From Nemertoderma westbladi (lineage: Eukaryota; Xenacoelomorpha; Nemertodermatida; Nemertodermatidae), in assembly GCA_032718475.1 (NCBI GenBank), contig JAUCBJ010002423.1, positions 1-31,654 of the forward strand: a stretch of DNA of 31,654 nucleotides. Direction: 5' to 3'. Made by a program: the position numbers and the translations under genes. Under the pieces are notes generated by a model. It was given only the letters and a program-made list of their open reading frames with translations. It made no database searches and had not been told where the DNA came from. Shown in pieces: positions 30,641-31,654 of this stretch; position 1 is the first letter of the stretch, and each line of letters opens with the position of its first letter.

Positions 30641-31654
30641 TGATAATATCGCGATAAAATTTCGCGAGTAAAAATATCGAGTGTTGAAAAATAACGAGAT
30701 TAAAAATATCGCGTGTAAAAATATCGCGAGTAAAAATATCGTGAGTAAAAATATCGAGAGTAAAAATATCGCGAGTAAAAATATTGAGAGTAAAAATATC
30801 GAGAGTTTAAAAATATCGAGAGTAAAAATTTCGAGAGTAAAAATATTGCGAGTAAAAATTATCGAGAGTAAAAATATCGCGAGTAAAAATATCGCGAGTA
30901 AAAATATCGAGAGTAAAAATATCGAGAGTAAAAATATAGCGAGTAAACATATTGAGAGTAAAATAATTATCTCGAGTAAAAATATCAAGAGTAAAAATAT
31001 CGAGAGTAAAAATATCGAAAGGAAAAATATCGAGAGTAAAAATATCGAGATAAAAATATCGAGAGTAAAAATATCGAGAGTAAAAATATCGAGAGTAAAA
31101 ATATCGAGAGTAAAAATATCGAGAGTAAAAATATCGAGTTACAAATATCGAGAGTAAAAATATCGAGAGTAAAATAATTATCGCCAGTAAAAATGCCGAG
31201 AGAAAAAATATCGAGAGTAAAATATTTATCGCGAGTAAAAATATCGAGAGTAAAAATATCGAGTGTAAAAATATCGAGTGTTGAAAAATATCGAGAGTAA
31301 AAATATCGAGAGTAAAAATATCGAGAGTAAAAATATCGAGATAAAAATATCGAGAGTAAAAATATCGAGAGTAAAAATATCGAGAGTAAAAATATCGAGA
31401 GTGAAAATATCGAGAGTAAAAATATCGAGAGTAAAAATATCGAGAGTAAAAATATCGAGAGTAAAAATATCGAGAGTGAAAATATCGAGAGTAAAAATAT
31501 CGAGAGTAAAAATATCGAGAGTAAAAATATCGAGATAAAAATATCGAGAGTAAAAATATCGAGAGTAAAAATATCGAGAGTAAAAATATCGAGAGTAAAA
31601 ATATCGAGAGTAAAAATATCGAGAGTAAAAATATCGAGAGTAAAAATATCGAGA
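30641..31654. repeat. 15-bp minisatellite running off the window end
   Basis: The unit is ATCGAGAGTAAAAAT, repeated about 65 times with more variation in the left half (GCGAGT, GTGAGT, one-base gains such as AATAATTATC). The rightmost 300 bp are nearly pure. The variant GAGTGTTGAAAAAT occurs near 30679 and 31276, hinting at a higher-order period of about 600 bp. GAGATAAAAAT units recur near 31047, 31339 and 31532. Because 15 is a multiple of 3, open frames occur on both strands (Ser-Lys-Asn-Ile-Glu and Ile-Phe-Leu-Leu-Ser repeats). They are not supported as genes. The true right end is unseen. Confidence 0.95.

Noticed and set aside
30608-31538. Lys/Ile/Ser-rich and Ile/Phe/Leu-rich repeat proteins on both strands
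   Set aside because: The 15-bp unit lacks stops and is a multiple of three, so open frames are automatic. There is no start or gene context.

Overview
This is a window from an animal (metazoan) nuclear genome, not a prokaryote. It holds intron-split genes with GT-AG junctions, AATAAA-type polyadenylation signals, long AT-rich introns, a decayed non-LTR retrotransposon and two minisatellites. The protein-coding genes are of animal type: an ezrin/radixin/moesin (ERM) gene, CCDC89-like coiled-coil genes and a metazoan-style S-adenosylmethionine synthetase. The AT-rich background, the many TAGGCCTA/AGGCCT palindromes and the abundant poly-G/poly-C runs would fit a marine invertebrate, but the phylum cannot be fixed from the sequence alone.

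Left part (1-3315): one copy (A) of a segmental duplication carrying the intact last exon of a CCDC89-like gene. Its intron holds a nested pair of inverted-repeat-bounded elements. Next come two intronless genes on the same strand: a HemK/PrmC-like SAM-dependent methyltransferase (4051-4722) and, 389 bp further on, S-adenosylmethionine synthetase (5112-6317). One makes SAM and the other should consume it. The pairing is interesting but may be coincidental.

Middle (6429-14050): repeat-dominated DNA. It contains a modular interspersed repeat family (GTGGGGC-edged pieces, TCGTTCTG tandem repeats, G-rich cores, a (GGGGT)n tract) and a 2.9 kb minisatellite of 133 consecutive 22-bp units. Two adjacent 46-unit blocks of that array carry the identical variant pattern, so there is a 1012-bp higher-order repeat.

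15053-18065: second copy (B) of the segmental duplication. It includes the first CCDC89 exon, but the second exon is broken by an in-frame stop and a one-base insertion. A 61-bp segment spanning its stop codon is quadruplicated. 18535-19605 is a decayed, 5'-truncated non-LTR reverse transcriptase.

Right part (20549-end): the first six coding exons of an ERM family gene, covering F1 and much of F2 of the FERM domain. The gene runs off the window, so its sixth intron is at least 4.2 kb. A single-exon, divergent seven-transmembrane receptor-like gene (28232-29290, minus strand) is nested antisense in that intron. The window ends in a 15-bp minisatellite that continues past the edge.

No bacterial-type system, CRISPR array, tRNA or rRNA gene was found. 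The strongest candidates for something new are the 46-unit higher-order minisatellite, the uncharacterised modular repeat family, the intronless methyltransferase/SAM-synthetase pair, and the antisense 7TM gene inside the ERM gene.
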